A stretch of DNA of 8,098 bases, from the NCBI GenBank assembly GCA_963605425.1, contig CAVCUQ010000053.1, positions 1-8,098 of the forward strand, given 5' to 3'. Source of the DNA: JAEELC01 sp963605425 (lineage in GTDB: Bacteria; Bacillota_I; Bacilli_A; Acholeplasmatales; Anaeroplasmataceae). Below are positions 1 to 6,026 of this stretch, one piece after another (the stretch's first letter is position 1; every line of letters starts with the position of its first letter). The translations under genes were made by a program, and so were the position numbers. The notes beneath the pieces were generated by a model. It worked only from the letters and a program-made list of their open reading frames with translations. It did not search any database and was not told the origin of the DNA.

Positions 1-428
1 CCTATTGATAAAAGAACAAGGAGCCTAAAGAATGTTCCACTGGAAACCCAAATACGAACATACCAACAAATAAATGAATAAGACTGGTTATACAATATTG
101 GATTCAAAACAGAATAAATAAATGTACCAATAAAAAGACCAATTGAAAGTAATAATAATATAAGTAGAATGATATCTACTTTATCAATTACAGCCCTTGA
201 AGTATTATCTTTAGCTTCTTCGCTTATTATATCAGTACCATTCGCTAGATAATCTAGAGTTACATTGAAAAATCTAGTTATCTCATTTAATGTATCAAGA
301 CTTGGCTCGCAGATATCCTGTTCCCATTTTTGAACAGCTTGTCTTGAAACATGTAGTTCAAATGCAAGTTTTTCCTGTGATAAATTGTTTTTGTTTCTTA
401 ATTCTTTAATTCTTTCTCCAAGCGTCAT
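1..428 (-). CDS. Xre-family regulator with C-terminal membrane segments (partial at left edge)
   Basis: About 142 codons are visible and the C-terminus lies outside the window. The start is the ATG at 426-428, preceded by a TGAGGT ribosome site. Residues 5-61 form a classic Xre/Cro/CI helix-turn-helix domain (GERIKELR at 4-11, LSQEKLA at 16-22, VSRQAVQKWE at 27-36, then a CEPSLDTL stretch), so DNA binding is well supported. A charged linker (about 62-85) leads into a strongly hydrophobic helix at about 86-107, and a second begins near 131, so the protein is probably anchored in the membrane with the DNA-binding head in the cytoplasm. Such Xre-transmembrane proteins are common in Bacillota, and their targets are usually neighbouring genes. 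No strong promoter was found for it. It follows the ATPase gene after about 190 bases and may be read from it or alone. Confidence 0.88.
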   Translation of the reverse strand, partial: MTLGERIKELRNKNNLSQEKLAFELHVSRQAVQKWEQDICEPSLDTLNEITRFFNVTLDYLANGTDIISEEAKDNTSRAVIDKVDIILLILLLLSIGLFIGTFIYSVLNPILYNQSYSFICWYVRIWVSSGTFFRLLVLLSI

Positions 429-619
429 ATATTTACCTCACATATCATAGTTATTTACTAAAAAGCCTAGTTGATTTTAACCTTTTCCATATAAAAATTC
501 AGCCAACCAAAGGTAGCATTTTGCATAAATTTAAGAGCACTCACTCGTTTTTTAAGATTTATATTAAAAAGCAAGTTTAAACTTAAAAATATAACGAACA
601 TTTCACTTCCATGGTATAT

Positions 620-1975
620 CTATAAACAGATAACCATATAGGAAGGAATACAAAGGATATCATCAGAAAAGCATAGATTCTTTGGATGGATGATATAAGA
701 CTGACCGATTCTCGAACTATATTTCTTTGTGAATTCATTTAATGATGTCGTTTTATATCGATTTCCTGATTTAACTTCTATTGGGTATATTTTTTGTTTT
801 GTCTTACTACCATTAGAGATCAAAAAATCGATTTCAATATCATTACGTTTCTTTATAGAATTATATTGCGTATAAAAAAATAATCGATATCCATTTGCGA
901 CTAAACACTGGGCTATCGCATTCTCAAATATCATTCCTTCATTGATTGATAATTTATCATGAAGTATTTGTTTATAAAGTTCTCCTTCTTTTAGTTCGGT
1001 CTCATCAAAGGTGTGACTTACTAATAGACCAGTATCTCCCATATAACATTTAATCGCTGTTCTTTCTTCATTCAATGATAAGCCAACATTAGGATCAGCA
1101 CAATTGAAACATTCGTTTACAATCATAGAATCACCAAGCCAAAAGAAAGTTTCTTCATACATCGGATAAGTGGAATTTGCTTCTATCGATGAAAGACGGA
1201 CTCTCTTTTCATGCTGAGATAAAAATCCAGGGATTTGATCAAAAATAGATAATACCTTTGAACGATATTTTTTATCAATTTTATTTATATCAGAACGATA
1301 TAAGGATAAGATATCTCTTTTTTCTACGTCAGCTAAATAGAAATTACGATCATTCTCAATATATTTTTCAACAGCTTTTGGCATACCTCCAACAAGCATG
1401 AATTGTTTAAACATCATCATAGCCTTATGATGTAATGCTTCTTCAAGAGGTTTCTTATCAACAAAACATTTCTTGATATATTCAATCATCTTATCTTCAT
1501 TAAGTGCTAAACAGAACTCTTCAAAATCCATCGGATACATTTGAATTCTTCTTTCTTCAGAGGGAATCGTAATATCTTTGACATTCTCTCTAATTGAAAT
1601 CAAAGAACCAGTTTCAATATAGTGATACCTTCCATCTTTGACCAGTTTCTTAATTGATTGTCTAGCCTTTGGAAAACGTTGAATCTCATCGAATATGATC
1701 AAAGATTCATTTCGATAGAGTGTTGTATTATATTCAGTTGATAAAATCAAAAAGAAAGTATCTAAATCATTAAGATATTTATCAAAGGCATCTTTAACGA
1801 CAGAGCTCGCATCATTGAAATCAATAATGATATAGCTCTTATATTCATTCTTAGCGAACTCTTCTGCAATCGTAGATTTACCGATACGACGAGCTCCTTC
1901 AATAAGCAAGGCTTTCTCACCAGAAAACTCATTTTTCCAGTTCAATAATTTTTCATATATTTTTCTTTTAAACAT
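620..1975 (-). CDS. AAA+ ATPase with DUF4143/PD-(D/E)XK-like C-terminus
   Basis: This is a 451-residue protein of the ATP-binding AAA_14/DUF4143 group. Walker A is GARRIGKST (27-35), Walker B is LIIFDEIQ (92-99), and an ETGSL sensor-like motif lies at 121-125. The C-terminal domain holds EIDF (about 381-384) and IEVKSG (about 399-404), the spacing expected of a PD-(D/E)XK nuclease-like core. The frame extends to 2023, but the ATG at 1975 is preferred because a TATGGAGGATTATAT ribosome site sits directly before it; the 16 extra upstream codons include that site. The promoter upstream overlaps a 13-bp direct repeat. Members of this family are abundant, often solitary, and of unclear cellular role (inferred links to DNA transactions or mobile elements). 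The key motifs are intact, so it is probably functional. Length is normal for the family. Confidence 0.92.
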   Translation of the reverse strand: MFKRKIYEKLLNWKNEFSGEKALLIEGARRIGKSTIAEEFAKNEYKSYIIIDFNDASSVVKDAFDKYLNDLDTFFLILSTEYNTTLYRNESLIIFDEIQRFPKARQSIKKLVKDGRYHYIETGSLISIRENVKDITIPSEERRIQMYPMDFEEFCLALNEDKMIEYIKKCFVDKKPLEEALHHKAMMMFKQFMLVGGMPKAVEKYIENDRNFYLADVEKRDILSLYRSDINKIDKKYRSKVLSIFDQIPGFLSQHEKRVRLSSIEANSTYPMYEETFFWLGDSMIVNECFNCADPNVGLSLNEERTAIKCYMGDTGLLVSHTFDETELKEGELYKQILHDKLSINEGMIFENAIAQCLVANGYRLFFYTQYNSIKKRNDIEIDFLISNGSKTKQKIYPIEVKSGNRYKTTSLNEFTKKYSSRIGQSYIIHPKNLCFSDDILCIPSYMVICL

Positions 1976-2011
1976 ATATAATCCTCCATAAAGCAACCTT
2001 CTTTTGAAGTA

Positions 2012-2040
2012 ATTATAAACCAAAAATATATAAAACGCAA
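2012..2040 (-). promoter_or_regulatory. Promoter of the DUF4143 ATPase gene
   Basis: On the minus strand a consensus TATAAT (2012-2017) lies 17 bases from TTGCGT (2035-2040), which matches only the TTG of the consensus -35. The start codon is about 37 bases downstream. The -35 and most of the spacer lie within one copy of the direct repeat, so a protein bound there would block RNA polymerase. Confidence 0.6.
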
Positions 2041-2073
2041 TTTAGCAAACATTATTTTTCTATATAAAACGCA
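2027..2073. repeat. Two 13-bp direct repeats at the ATPase promoter
   Basis: TATATAAAACGCA occurs exactly at 2027-2039 and again at 2061-2073, start to start 34 bases, close to three helical turns. The flanks are also alike (each is followed within a base or two by a TTT run). One copy covers the -35 region of the ATPase promoter and the other lies just upstream. This is what a pair of operator half-sites for a repressor or activator would look like. Which protein binds is unknown; the neighbouring Xre protein is one candidate. Confidence 0.6.
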
Positions 2074-2224
2074 GTTTTGAATTTAAATAGTTTATTTATC
2101 ATACATATGATTTAGTAGCTAGAAATAAAACATCCTCACTATACACTTTGAAAATACTTACTAGAGTATATGATAGTTTGCTGATTGAAAGTTATTCAGT
2201 TAAATATTTAGCACATTTTTATTC

Positions 2225-2252
2225 TTCACAATTAAAAAATATATGAGATAAT
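2225..2252 (+). promoter_or_regulatory. Probable promoter of the RelB-type gene
   Basis: TTCACA (2225-2230, one mismatch to TTGACA) lies 16 bases from GATAAT (2247-2252), which is preceded by TG at 2244-2245 in the extended -10 position. The antitoxin start codon is 25 bases downstream of the -10. No other feature was seen in the 2041-2224 stretch apart from the second direct repeat. Confidence 0.5.
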
Positions 2253-2277
2253 AGATTTAGAAATGGAGGTCCTATAT

Positions 2278-2532
2278 ATGCCACACGTAAATGTAACAAT
2301 CATAATGGATGAGAATGACAAGAAGGCTGCGGAAAAGCTTTTCTCAGAATTAGGATTAACGTTTGATGAAGCCTTCAACATGTTTGCTAAACTAGCTATT
2401 AGGGAACAAGCCATTCCTTTCAAGATTAGCAAGAATCCAAATATTGAATATATAGATAGAAACGTTCTTAATGAACTCTATGATAAATCTGTAGAAAAAT
2501 ATGGAAGAGCTTATGAGAAGTTAGGAAAATAA
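2278..2532 (+). CDS. RelB/DinJ-family antitoxin without an adjacent toxin
   Basis: This 84-residue protein begins HVNVTIIMDENDKKAAEKLF and continues LGLTFDEAFNMFAKLAI...IPFKI. That is the ribbon-helix-helix pattern of RelB/DinJ antitoxins: a beta strand at 3-9 pairs in the dimer to bind DNA, followed by two helices. The ATG at 2278 is chosen over the in-frame ATG at 2263 because GGAGG (2265-2269) sits between them at proper spacing. Antitoxins of this family neutralise RelE/YafQ-type mRNA interferases encoded just downstream and repress their own promoter. Here all three forward frames after 2532 close within about 60 bases and none resembles a RelE/YafQ toxin, so this is an orphan or the remainder of a broken pair. 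The C-terminal 30 residues, the toxin-binding part, are charged and not recognisable. Confidence 0.87.
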   Translation: MPHVNVTIIMDENDKKAAEKLFSELGLTFDEAFNMFAKLAIREQAIPFKISKNPNIEYIDRNVLNELYDKSVEKYGRAYEKLGK

Positions 2533-2691
2533 TGCTTTCAAGGGCAGCTTCATTCTAACCTAACCACCATAAACGGACTTCTTATAGTTTAAAGAATATT
2601 AATGATCATATTGCAAAATAAATGGCATAAAAATTCTTGACAAATCGGTACAAAATATCTTGACTTTATCATAATAAAGAAAATCAAAAAA
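2533..2691. other. Non-coding stretch where the RelE-type toxin would be expected
   Basis: No reading frame of useful length is present on either strand. A perfect TTGACA (2637-2642) and a second TTGACT (2660-2665) are visible on the plus strand, but neither has a convincing -10 at the right spacing and no plus-strand gene follows. No recognisable toxin remnant was seen. Confidence 0.5.
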
Positions 2692-2712
2692 GGCTAGTAT
2701 AAGCTACCAGCC
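2686..2712 (-). terminator. Intrinsic terminator of the toxin/immunity operon
   Basis: Read on the minus strand, GGCTGGTA and TACTAGCC form an eight-pair stem (one G-U pair) around a five-base loop, followed directly by six T. The G-U pair and the T tract fit only the minus direction. It starts 30 bases after the stop codon of the 116-residue protein gene and so ends the operon. Confidence 0.85.
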
Positions 2713-2742
2713 CAATTTACACTTACAATTTATAAAGATAAA

Positions 2743-3093
2743 CTAATCCTCATCATACCAAGCCAATTCTTTTTCTACTTCCCAAAAAGACTTGCTATCA
2801 AAAATTTTAGCTTTTAAAAACTGCTCTTTAACATCATCTTCACCATATCCCCATGCTTCGAAGTATGTTTCTTCATATTGGGCAACATCCCCATTCTGAG
2901 CGAGTCTTGTAGTCCATATTTTATCGCCATCATGATGTATTACAGAACGATATCTATGAATGAAAAAATACATAGGTTTTTCTTTGTCATGATACCAAAC
3001 TCCCTCACACCAATATGTATATCCTTTGTAATATAATGTTGCTTCATTGAACCAACCAGTATCTAAAAATTGACTTAAATTAGCATTAATCAT
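2743..3093 (-). CDS. Small acidic protein, probable immunity protein
   Basis: The 116-residue protein is rich in aromatic residues (LYYKGYTYWCEGVWYH at about 20-35) and acidic, with a C-terminal stretch FWEVEKELAWYDED. It has no signal peptide or membrane segment, so it should be cytoplasmic. The start ATG at 3093 is preceded by AAAGGAG at ten bases. Its ATG overlaps the stop codon of an upstream frame (3086-3295) that looks like the end of a toxin. That toxin-then-immunity coupling, together with the size and acidity, is the reason for the immunity call, which is an inference. It is the last gene before a strong terminator. No named Pfam immunity family can be assigned from the sequence alone. 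It could also be an unrelated small cytosolic protein. Confidence 0.7.
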   Translation of the reverse strand: MINANLSQFLDTGWFNEATLYYKGYTYWCEGVWYHDKEKPMYFFIHRYRSVIHHDGDKIWTTRLAQNGDVAQYEETYFEAWGYGEDDVKEQFLKAKIFDSKSFWEVEKELAWYDED

Positions 3094-3295
3094 ATAAATC
3101 GTACTCCTTTAAATATTTTGCATATTTTTCTTTTATTTCAAGATTTTCATCCATTTTTTGAGCAATATCTCTATCTAATCCCTTGTAAACATGAAAATGT
3201 AAAATGCTCGTCTTTCTATCGCCATTATTTATCTTAGGTTCTGGATGATAAGCAATTTCTATAATTGGGTTTCCTTTATAATGATATTTATAATT
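3086..3295 (-). pseudogene. Headless C-terminal toxin-like remnant
   Basis: A 69-codon open frame lies between a TAG (3296-3298) and a TAA (3086-3088). Its translation looks like real protein (GNPIIEIAYHPEP near residues 8-20, ILHFHVYKG near 31-39, then a lysine/tyrosine-rich helix ending KYLKEYDLYD), but no ATG, GTG or TTG start precedes the core. The only ATG is at residue 48. The stop overlaps the start of the next gene by eight bases (ATGATTAA), as in coupled toxin-immunity pairs. The upstream 57 bases to the zinc-ribbon gene carry no continuation of the frame, so the 5' part has been lost by deletion or recombination. The HFH cluster could be catalytic, but this is a guess. Alternatively it may be part of an older unrelated gene. 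Confidence 0.6.
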
Positions 3296-3352
3296 CTATA
3301 AAATATTTATTTTAAGCCTTAGGCATTAATCCATTTTGCAGTGAGTGTTTAT

Positions 3353-3856
3353 TTAATCATCATCCTTATCCCATCTATATTTAGGATTATTTTTTCTTTT
3401 TTCTTTAAACCAAGATAATCTTTCATTAAATGACATCATATATTCACTAGGTTTTTCATCCGGAACATCCTCAAACCCAATATCTTCCCAACCACAAACA
3501 GGACAGATATCAGATGATAATTCATCAGCAAATTCATATTCACCACAAACAGGACATTTATGTGGACCAGGTTTTGGCATATGTTCTTCAGAATAATCAT
3601 AATCAGGATTTTCTTTTATTTTATTTTCAAACCATGCCTTATATTCATTAACTGACATTTCATTAAATCCTTCTTTAGAGTCAGGATTTTCGGCTTGATG
3701 CAAATCATATATCCAACCACAATGACTGCATTGTACTTCACCTTCTAAATATTCTTTTAAATCTTCATCATATGAATTTTTATTTGGTCCCGAAAAATAC
3801 ATTTCATCGCATACAGGACACATCATCGGTTTAAATTTTTTATTTATTTTACCCAT
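3353..3856 (-). CDS. Tandem CPCC-type zinc-ribbon protein
   Basis: The 167-residue protein contains four Cys-x-x-Cys knuckles: CPVC (13-16), CSHC (43-46), CPVC (101-104) and CPVC (118-121), the second and fourth followed by GW. Each pair of knuckles should hold one zinc ion, as in the cysteine-rich CPCC proteins (Pfam Cys_rich_CPCC) that often sit near polymorphic toxins. The two halves repeat each other: both end in a helix of the pattern MSxNE...WFxxKxKxNPxY (67-86 and 141-160). It is strongly acidic with no secretion signal. The ATG at 3856 has a GAGAGGAG ribosome site about ten bases upstream and overlaps the end of the preceding toxin-like gene by 13 bases, so the two are probably co-translated. 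An immunity or antidote role for that gene is inferred from order only. Confidence 0.85.
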   Translation of the reverse strand: MGKINKKFKPMMCPVCDEMYFSGPNKNSYDEDLKEYLEGEVQCSHCGWIYDLHQAENPDSKEGFNEMSVNEYKAWFENKIKENPDYDYSEEHMPKPGPHKCPVCGEYEFADELSSDICPVCGWEDIGFEDVPDEKPSEYMMSFNERLSWFKEKRKNNPKYRWDKDDD

Positions 3857-4224
3857 TTTTTTACTCCTCTCTTAGTAATATACCATATACTTTTACCATA
3901 ATGCCTATATGATACAATATAACCATCTTTTGTAACTTCGACTAATACATTAGTTTTAGAATTATATTTATATGTTGTACCATTTTTATCAATAAGACTT
4001 CTATAATTATCTCTATCTATAGTATTAGCAAATTTTAGTGCTTTGGCTTCATATTCTTCTTTAGTCTTACAACCAAATTCTTTGCCATGTTCTCTAAAAT
4101 GTCTAACTAATCCTCCTCTGTTAAAGGCTTTAGCCCAAGCATAATTAATGTGTTCAGTTGCTTTTCCTCTATGATTTGAACCCTTAGTGTTTCCATATCT
4201 ATAACTTGCGCCTTTAGTTGCCAT
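3844..4224 (-). CDS. Free-standing polymorphic-toxin-like domain (possible BECR-fold RNase)
   Basis: The basic 126-residue protein has the look of a toxin tip domain: HINYAWAKAFN (25-35), then RHFREHGKEFG (41-51), then EEYEAKALKFANT (56-68), and a beta-rich end with TTYKYNSKTN (83-92) and KDGYIVSYRHYG (99-110). Similar strings close many LXG/WXG and phage-linked toxins thought to adopt the barnase/EndoU/colicin E5-D/RelE (BECR) fold. This match is from memory of the family, not a search. Candidate catalytic residues are His42, His46, Lys48, Tyr85 and Arg107. There is no delivery domain, signal peptide or repeat region. It is not simply a cut-off tail: the ATG at 4224 has a strong AAAGGAGGAG site and overlaps the DUF4417 gene by 11 bases. 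The next gene, overlapping its end, is the likely antidote. Confidence 0.75.
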   Translation of the reverse strand: MATKGASYRYGNTKGSNHRGKATEHINYAWAKAFNRGGLVRHFREHGKEFGCKTKEEYEAKALKFANTIDRDNYRSLIDKNGTTYKYNSKTNVLVEVTKDGYIVSYRHYGKSIWYITKRGVKKWVK

Positions 4225-4900
4225 TTGAATCTCCTCCTTTTTTCTTACGATTGGAGTAAATCCAAGGTTTATAGTAATAAAACTTACACTTGCTTTCTAA
4301 ATTTTTAAAGATATTTCCTCTTAATTTACCATAAACAATAATACCTGTTGGTTCTAATACGCTTATAATTTTTTCTAAGAAACAATACCATTCTGCTTTT
4401 TTATATTTTTCTTTAATAAAACCATGAGTGCCTACTGCAATTAATGTATGTTTTGGTATGGCATTTAAGAATTCATCTGCCAACTCATCAATTCCATATC
4501 TTATATTTGGAATAAGTTTATTTCCTTGTTTTCCATAAAAATATGATAAAGATAAGTTATCATTCATTTGAGCTTTTTGTTTAACTATAGGCATATCAGA
4601 ATGAATACTATAATCAAATCCTATTAACCCAGCACATCTTTTGAAAAAGTTAATATATTTTTTAGAATTTCTCCTAACCCTTTCAAAAGTGTAATCTCTT
4701 GCATATGTACACACATATATATCACTTAAATCGCCTCGATAATTTAGCGCTTTATCAAAAGGCATAATCTTTTTTGGTGGAACTTCAGGAATCATCCAAT
4801 TTTCAATAATTGGATATTCTTCAATTTCGGTAAAGTTCGCTCCTTCCACCAAGAATGCTTGGAACGAATCTTCGACAACTTCGTTTTTATCTTTGCACAT
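4214..4900 (-). CDS. DUF4417 family protein
   Basis: This is a 228-residue protein of the DUF4417 family, recognised by the central run FDYSIHSDMPIV (about 92-103), a following N-x-LSYFYG, IPNIRYGIDE and the glycine-rich VGTHGFIKEKYK, then IIVYGKLRG. The family is widespread on phages, plasmids and integrated elements and its biochemical role is unknown. The frame extends up to 4933, but the ATG at 4900 is preferred because GGAGGG sits seven bases before it. It appears to be the first gene of the minus-strand operon and overlaps the toxin-like gene by 11 bases. The C-terminus ends in a basic and glycine-rich tail. Its steady linkage with a toxin-like gene here hints at a mobile cassette function. 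No active-site residues can be named. Confidence 0.87.
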   Translation of the reverse strand: MCKDKNEVVEDSFQAFLVEGANFTEIEEYPIIENWMIPEVPPKKIMPFDKALNYRGDLSDIYVCTYARDYTFERVRRNSKKYINFFKRCAGLIGFDYSIHSDMPIVKQKAQMNDNLSLSYFYGKQGNKLIPNIRYGIDELADEFLNAIPKHTLIAVGTHGFIKEKYKKAEWYCFLEKIISVLEPTGIIVYGKLRGNIFKNLESKCKFYYYKPWIYSNRKKKGGDSNGN

Positions 4901-4959
4901 AATAGTACCCTCCAATATTAATTTTTTTACCAATATAGCTCTAAAAGAGCGTATAAGGC

Positions 4960-4989
4960 TTGATTTTTTTGGGACAGTTATGCTAAAAT
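4960..4989 (+). promoter_or_regulatory. Promoter for the candidate small RNA
   Basis: TTGATT (4960-4965) and TAAAAT (4984-4989) are 18 bases apart, and TG at 4981-4982 gives an extended -10. It points right, away from the DUF4417 operon. No plus-strand gene follows, but a two-hairpin sequence with a T tract does. Confidence 0.55.
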
Positions 4990-4995
4990 GTACTT

Positions 4996-5064
4996 GTTGA
5001 AGGTGGCATCATAGCATGCTGTCTAATCGGCTCAAATCACTGCAATGATTTGGGTCATTTTTTA
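4996..5064 (+). ncRNA. Candidate two-hairpin small RNA
   Basis: A transcript from the promoter at 4960-4989 would begin near 4996 and end in the T tract at 5058-5063, giving about 70 nucleotides. It would fold into GGTGGCAT/ATGCTGTC (5002-5009 with 5016-5023, three G-U pairs, six-base loop) and then an 11-pair terminator stem. There is no ribosome site with a usable open frame (frames close within a few codons). Size and shape fit a regulatory or antisense RNA such as a type I antitoxin or plasmid-copy RNA, but no target transcript or toxin peptide was recognised on the opposite strand. It is convergent with the ImmA gene. No Rfam family is claimed. Confidence 0.45.
5029..5063 (+). terminator. 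Intrinsic terminator of the candidate small RNA
   Basis: GGCTCAAATCA (5029-5039) pairs with TGATTTGGGTC (5046-5056) over 11 positions, two of them G-U, around a CTGCAA loop, followed by ATTTTTTATTT. On the minus strand no T run follows, so it works only for plus-strand transcription. As the neighbouring genes on both sides are minus-strand, it has no purpose unless a plus-strand RNA is made here. Confidence 0.7.
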
Positions 5065-5070
5065 TTTCAA

Positions 5071-5113
5071 TTAAGATGTCTAATTGTTATTCTTGTTTAA
5101 CTACCCATCTTAA
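5071..5113. repeat. 8-bp inverted repeat after the ImmA gene
   Basis: TTAAGATG (5071-5078) and CATCTTAA (5106-5113) are exact inverted copies 27 bases apart, just beyond the stop of the peptidase gene and beyond the small-RNA terminator. The stem is weak, and no T run fits a terminator in either direction. It may be a processing or binding site, or chance. Confidence 0.3.
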
Positions 5114-5125
5114 GAAATATTTAGT

Positions 5126-5653
5126 TTATTCATCTGAACTACCTGTTCTACTAACAATTTGTTCAAATGAATAATCTTTGCATTTTTCATAGGGAATCAT
5201 TATCTCCCCACATAATGCCATTGCTTGCCATTCCATACTTTTATATCGTGGCAATTCTCTATCTTTAAAACTTCTTGCATACACTAGTCCACTTTCATTT
5301 CTATACACTGGACCAGCATCAAATATATGAATCAAGATAAAATGACACATTTCATGGCAAATAAATCCTAGGCTAGCTCTATCACCATTTACCGCTTTAT
5401 CATACACTGTTTCACGTATTTTTATACAATAAACATCATTATCTTCTGGAACTAATTCTGCCATTACATTTTTTTCAAATTCATCATCTGGTAAAATAAG
5501 ATAATAGAGATTATTAGAAAATTTATCTATCAAGTTTTCAAGTGCTTTTAAGACAGGAAATTTAACAGTTTCAATTTTCAACAATCTTCTTGCAAATTCT
5601 GATATTTTTCTTATTTGTATTCTACTTAAAGATAATTTTGATTCATAATCCAT
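5126..5653 (-). CDS. ImmA/IrrE-family zinc metallopeptidase
   Basis: The 175-residue protein has the zinc motif HEMCH (100-104). A third ligand is likely Glu141 in MEWQAMALCGEIMIPY (140-155), the pattern seen in ImmA/IrrE proteins. These cytoplasmic peptidases cleave a partner Xre repressor when DNA damage or another signal appears, switching on an integrated element or stress response. The ATG at 5653 has AAAGGAGG upstream and overlaps the stop of the Xre gene by one base (TAATG), which indicates translational coupling. Substrate identity is inferred from this pairing. The protein has no membrane segment. Length is usual for the short ImmA type. The regulator's C-terminal half, which lies outside its DNA-binding part, is the likely cleavage region. 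Confidence 0.9.
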   Translation of the reverse strand: MDYESKLSLSRIQIRKISEFARRLLKIETVKFPVLKALENLIDKFSNNLYYLILPDDEFEKNVMAELVPEDNDVYCIKIRETVYDKAVNGDRASLGFICHEMCHFILIHIFDAGPVYRNESGLVYARSFKDRELPRYKSMEWQAMALCGEIMIPYEKCKDYSFEQIVSRTGSSDE

Positions 5654-6012
5654 TACCTATCCTCCTTTAAAATATTGAAGATAGATTGAATTTCGTCTTC
5701 ATCTAATTCAGGAAGCTTTCTTTGAAATTGCACTGCCAACTTCTTTTGAGTTAATGGAACATTCTCTACATCAATTTTGACATTCTTCTTATCTTCACAA
5801 TATGCATCATAAAGTTCATCATATTTTGAGCCAGTTAGATTATAATGTTTAGATAATTCATCAATCCAATTATCTGGAACACTTTTACCACCAGTCAAAA
5901 CAGCAGAAACAAAAGACGTAGTTACACCTAGTAATTGAGCTATTGATAATAAGTTTTCATCATGATCAATCATTTCTTTTCTAACTATTTTTCCAAACTT
6001 TGTGTATCCCAT
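5653..6012 (-). CDS. Xre-family regulator paired with ImmA
   Basis: This is a 119-residue DNA-binding protein. The helix-turn-helix spans about 20-42 (LLSIAQLLGVTTSFVSAVLTG), followed by KSVPDNWIDELSKHYNL, a typical Xre ending. The remaining residues (about 75-119) are acidic and probably form the dimerisation or peptidase-contact part. The frame extends to 6051, but the ATG at 6012 has AAAAAGGAG eight bases upstream, whereas the upstream ATGs lack a ribosome site. The gene lies directly before the ImmA/IrrE peptidase and shares its promoter. It probably represses that promoter through palindromes at 6116-6127 and/or 6027-6065 and is inactivated by the peptidase. What else it controls in the window is not visible. 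Confidence 0.87.
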   Translation of the reverse strand: MGYTKFGKIVRKEMIDHDENLLSIAQLLGVTTSFVSAVLTGGKSVPDNWIDELSKHYNLTGSKYDELYDAYCEDKKNVKIDVENVPLTQKKLAVQFQRKLPELDEDEIQSIFNILKEDR

Positions 6013-6026
6013 GTTTTCACTCCTTT

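Noticed and set aside
573..584. AAGTTTAAACTT palindrome followed by T-rich sequence after the ATPase gene
   Set aside because: All A-T apart from two pairs and with no loop, it is too weak for a terminator. A binding site cannot be argued without a second copy.
467..601. A 44-codon minus-strand frame with a hydrophobic N-terminus, between the ATPase and Xre genes
   Set aside because: The ribosome site is only GGAAGTG at very short spacing, no similarity was recognised, and a frame of this size is common by chance in AT-rich spacers.
2105..2190. Imperfect inverted sequence (CTATACACT with AGTATATGATAG) in the divergent spacer
   Set aside because: Too many mismatches and a long spacer; indistinguishable from AT-rich background.
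2232..2432. Minus-strand frame of 66 codons opposite the RelB-type gene
   Set aside because: It lies antisense to a well-supported gene and has no ribosome site or protein-like pattern.
2637..2665. Perfect TTGACA followed by a second TTGACT
   Set aside because: No -10 at 16-18 bases and no plus-strand gene downstream, so it was not called a promoter.
4938..4950. GCTCT/AGAGC hairpin in the leader of the DUF4417 gene
   Set aside because: Only five pairs with a three-base loop and no T tract. It is not a convincing attenuator.
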